Shown: positions 61,911 to 64,000 of the stretch, one piece after another
Position numbering within the stretch: position 1 is the stretch's first letter
How the letters are laid out: the number at the start of each line of letters is the position of its first letter
NCBI GenBank assembly: GCA_039105265.1
Contig: JAPFFF010000005.1
Span: 4,077,501-4,141,500 of the forward strand
Reading direction: 5' to 3'
Origin: Tritrichomonas musculus
Taxonomy: Eukaryota > Parabasalia > Tritrichomonadida > Tritrichomonadidae
Length of the DNA stretch: 64,000 bases
Notes under the pieces: model-generated
What the model was told of the DNA's origin: nothing
The model's input: only the letters and a program-made list of their open reading frames with translations
Databases searched by the model: none
Program-made: the position numbers and the translations under genes

Positions 61911-64000
61911 TTACTCGACTTTTTTTGTATCTAATTTTTCACCATTCTTCACAACTAATTTCATTTCGTCAATCATTTTTTGCTGTTCAGCGAAAGGCAA
62001 GATTTTTGGAACAATCTCACAATTCAATAAGTTATACACAGATTGAATTGAACTGCAATCAGTAACATTGTCAATTTTTCCTTGATCCTTTGGAAGTAAA
62101 GATCCAAGAGATGTTATCACACAATCGATACTTCTTTCCCAGTGAGAAATATTTGAACTATTTTTCTTTTCATGGCTGAGATTGAAGCTAACGATTGCCG
62201 AAATGAAATCAATTGAATTAGGACAAGAAGGGAAAGCTTTAAGAGCACTTTTATAGATGATTTCGAGAGGTTCTTTGTTGCTTTCGGCAGAAATGTGCTT
62301 AATAATGAACGATGAAACAATGAAGATAGAATTCATGAGATCAATAGATGCTGATCCAATCATTGATGAATAAAATGTAAGTGCCTTACATAAAGCTATC
62401 TCGCTTACTGATGAGAGAACCGAATCAATTATTTGATTTGATTCGCTTTGATCATCAAATTGAATAAAATCTTGATCTGAGCTTGAGTCATAATTATAGA
62501 AATTGAAACTGAAACTAGAATGAACACTCGACCTAGATTCATAATTTATAATATTAGAATTTGTACCCAAAATTTTATCCATATCGTCCATTGAATTGAT
62601 ATTCGAATTTAATTCAGCATCAGTATCATTATTTGGTATCAAACCAGAATCCAAATCAAAATCTGATTTTGAGGGCATATTTGGCCTCACATTCTCCCTT
62701 TCATTTTCCATCTTGTTTGAAGCGAGAACTGATCTGAAGTCCGTCAGGAAGCTTGAGAAGAGCTCCCTTCTGCAAAGGTGGATTGGAAGGACAATCATGA
62801 TGAGCTCCTCGTTTGCGTGGTTCTTCAACAGGACCTCGAACATTCTCTGCGTTTTTTTGTCAGTTTCGAGTTTTGGCAAAAAAGGCCGAATCATGCTGAC
62901 AACCGAGTTCCAGGCCTCTGGGCTTGTCTTGCTGCTTGTCAGGCACTTCATGAAGAGCTTCGCCGCCTTGTCGAGACAAGTCTCGACAAACAACTTGCAG
63001 TCGATGAACGACAGCGCGTAGTCGAGCGCGAACTGCTCGTTGCCCTCGAAAACTGACGCGAAGAAGATGAAGGACTCGTTGATGAGCTTTGAGACGGCGC
63101 CGACATTCTCGCGGTTGCTGTTTATGTGGAAGATGACGGACTTGCAGACACCGGACAACACCAGAGGCTCTATCGGCTTCAGAAGCTGATTGAAAATTGA
63201 AAGTGAAACGGTTGCAAAGCGAAGTGATGAGCTGCCAATCACCCACTTCACAACTTCCGTGCCCCAGGCCTCGATGCAGTCTTCCTCCCTGCCGCATTCA
63301 TCACCAGCGCAGACTCGATGATGATAGAAATCGCCTCCAGCAACAAAACCTTCCTGTTTCTCACTTTTAGCAGCATCTTCCTGTTCTCCCAATTTTTCAG
63401 TTTTAAGAACTTCTTCTTGTTTTTCAGTTTTTGTATTTTCTTCTTGTTTTTCAGTTTTAAGAACTTCTTCTTGTTTTTCTAATTTTTCAGTTTTAAGAAC
63501 TTCTTCTTGTTTTTCTAATTTTTCAGTTTTAAGAACTTCTTCTTGTTTTTCTAATTTTTCAGTTTTAAGAACTTCTTCTTGTTTTTCTAATTTATCAGTT
63601 TTAAGAACTTCTTCTTGTTTTTCTAATTTTTCAGTTTTAAGAACTTCTTCTTGTTTTTCTAATTTTTCAGTTTTAAGAACTTCTTCTTGTTTTTCTAATT
63701 TATCAGTTTTAAGAACTTCTTCTTGTTTTTCTAATTTTTCAGTTTTAAGAACTTCTTCTTGTTTTTCTAATTTTTCAGTTTTAAGAACTTCTTCTTGTTT
63801 TTCTAATTTATCAGTTTTAAGAACTTCTTCTTGTTTTTCTAATTTTTCAGTTTTAAGAACTTCTTCTTGTTTTTCTAATTTATCAGTTTTAAGAACTTCT
63901 TCTTGTTTTTCTAATTTTTCAGTTTTTGTATTTTCTTCTTGTTTTTCTGTTTTGCTTGTTTTTTTGTTTTTGCCACTTTTTGTATTGGAGTGTGAATGCT
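61911..64000 (-). CDS. Large protein with 12-residue repeats and helical (HEAT-like) C-terminus, partial
   Basis: The frame is open from the right window edge to the stop at 61911 (about 696 codons seen), so the N-terminus is missing. The visible N-terminal part is a Lys/Glu-rich tract (KSGKNKKTSKTEKQEE) followed by ~13 copies of KLEKQEEVLKTE, which should form a highly charged extended helix. After EGFVAGGDFYHHRVCAGDEC comes a helix-rich region (IEAWGTEVVKWVIGSSSLRF, ATVSLSIFNQLLKPIEP, LDKAAKLFMKCLTSSKTSPE, FEVLLKNHANEELIMIVLPI). The helix-turn-helix alternation suggests an ARM/HEAT-like solenoid. An Asp/Ser/Asn-rich segment lies near 62450-62700. No catalytic motif is seen. The stretch 62690-63330 is much more GC-rich than its surroundings. 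The family is not recognised. Confidence 0.7.
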   Translation of the reverse strand, partial: HSHSNTKSGKNKKTSKTEKQEENTKTEKLEKQEEVLKTDKLEKQEEVLKTEKLEKQEEVLKTDKLEKQEEVLKTEKLEKQEEVLKTEKLEKQEEVLKTDKLEKQEEVLKTEKLEKQEEVLKTEKLEKQEEVLKTDKLEKQEEVLKTEKLEKQEEVLKTEKLEKQEEVLKTEKLEKQEEVLKTEKQEENTKTEKQEEVLKTEKLGEQEDAAKSEKQEGFVAGGDFYHHRVCAGDECGREEDCIEAWGTEVVKWVIGSSSLRFATVSLSIFNQLLKPIEPLVLSGVCKSVIFHINSNRENVGAVSKLINESFIFFASVFEGNEQFALDYALSFIDCKLFVETCLDKAAKLFMKCLTSSKTSPEAWNSVVSMIRPFLPKLETDKKTQRMFEVLLKNHANEELIMIVLPIHLCRRELFSSFLTDFRSVLASNKMENERENVRPNMPSKSDFDLDSGLIPNNDTDAELNSNINSMDDMDKILGTNSNIINYESRSSVHSSFSFNFYNYDSSSDQDFIQFDDQSESNQIIDSVLSSVSEIALCKALTFYSSMIGSASIDLMNSIFIVSSFIIKHISAESNKEPLEIIYKSALKAFPSCPNSIDFISAIVSFNLSHEKKNSSNISHWERSIDCVITSLGSLLPKDQGKIDNVTDCSSIQSVYNLLNCEIVPKILPFAEQQKMIDEMKLVVKNGEKLDTKKVE
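63402..63940. repeat. 36-bp coding minisatellite, about 13 units
   Basis: Each 36-bp unit codes on the minus strand for KLEKQEEVLKT(E/D). One base distinguishes AATTTTTCAG (E) from AATTTATCAG (D) units. Reading the plus strand from 63481, the order is E,E,E,D,E,E,D,E,E,D,E,D,E, so blocks of three (108 bp) were copied. Partial or variant units at 63402 and 63421-63450 flank the array. Confidence 0.95.

Noticed and set aside
62596-63056. Plus-strand frames opposite the gene at 61911-64000
   Set aside because: Same cause: a GC-rich coding stretch lacking antisense stops. No recognisable domain.

Overview
The window is nuclear DNA from a parabasalid protist (trichomonad), most likely Tritrichomonas or a close relative. 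The basis is the gene set: DUF3447/ankyrin proteins, a BspA-like leucine-rich repeat (LRR_5) gene, a protein kinase joined to F5/8-C (discoidin-like) domains, an R2R3 Myb factor, a MATE transporter and a eukaryotic glycogen debranching enzyme. Other signs agree: almost all genes are intronless, DNA between genes is very AT-rich with long A/T runs, short TCA-Y-W initiator-like sites lie just upstream of some start codons, and dead Tc1/mariner and pogo/Tigger transposases are present. The species is inference; no search was possible.

Layout. 1-505: start of an RRM/RS-type splicing factor that runs off the window. 1.5-12.2 kb: a graveyard of trichomonad multigene families. It holds a DUF3447-ankyrin-BspA gene, a kinase/discoidin pseudogene, a tRNA-Ser, a remarkable ankyrin array with regularly spaced stop-containing spacers, and a second, frameshifted DUF3447 gene. 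13.7-24.1 kb: intact genes (large ankyrin protein, BAR-domain protein, glycogen debranching enzyme, Myb factor). 24.1-39.2 kb: about 15 kb with no clearly intact gene, filled with transposons and repeats. These include a nested pair of inverted-repeat elements, pogo/Tigger and Tc1 pseudogenes, a ~300-bp tandem repeat, palindromes with an ACTTTTTGAG core, a TA-flanked MITE, an 8-bp-TSD MITE and an 8-bp-TSD element carrying a coiled-coil reading frame. 39.5-64 kb: compact housekeeping-type genes: metallo-beta-lactamase-fold hydrolase, Rab11-like GTPase, TPR/HAT protein, two coiled-coil proteins, MATE transporter, phosphopantetheine adenylyltransferase, bromodomain protein, F-BAR/SH3-like protein, P-loop protein, and a repeat-rich alpha-helical protein running off the right end. 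A 385-bp fold-back element interrupts this part at 53.7 kb.

The genes do not form operons; convergent and divergent pairs with 100-1100 bp gaps predominate. Several products suit membrane traffic (Rab11-like GTPase, BAR and F-BAR/SH3 proteins) and carbohydrate/CoA metabolism. The most unusual signal is the ankyrin array at 6.56-8.73 kb: ten ankyrin cores, all free of stops, separated by conserved ~85-nt spacers that carry stop codons and no GT...AG intron signals. A related spacer splits the unrelated DUF3447-BspA gene at the equivalent point between two ankyrin repeats.
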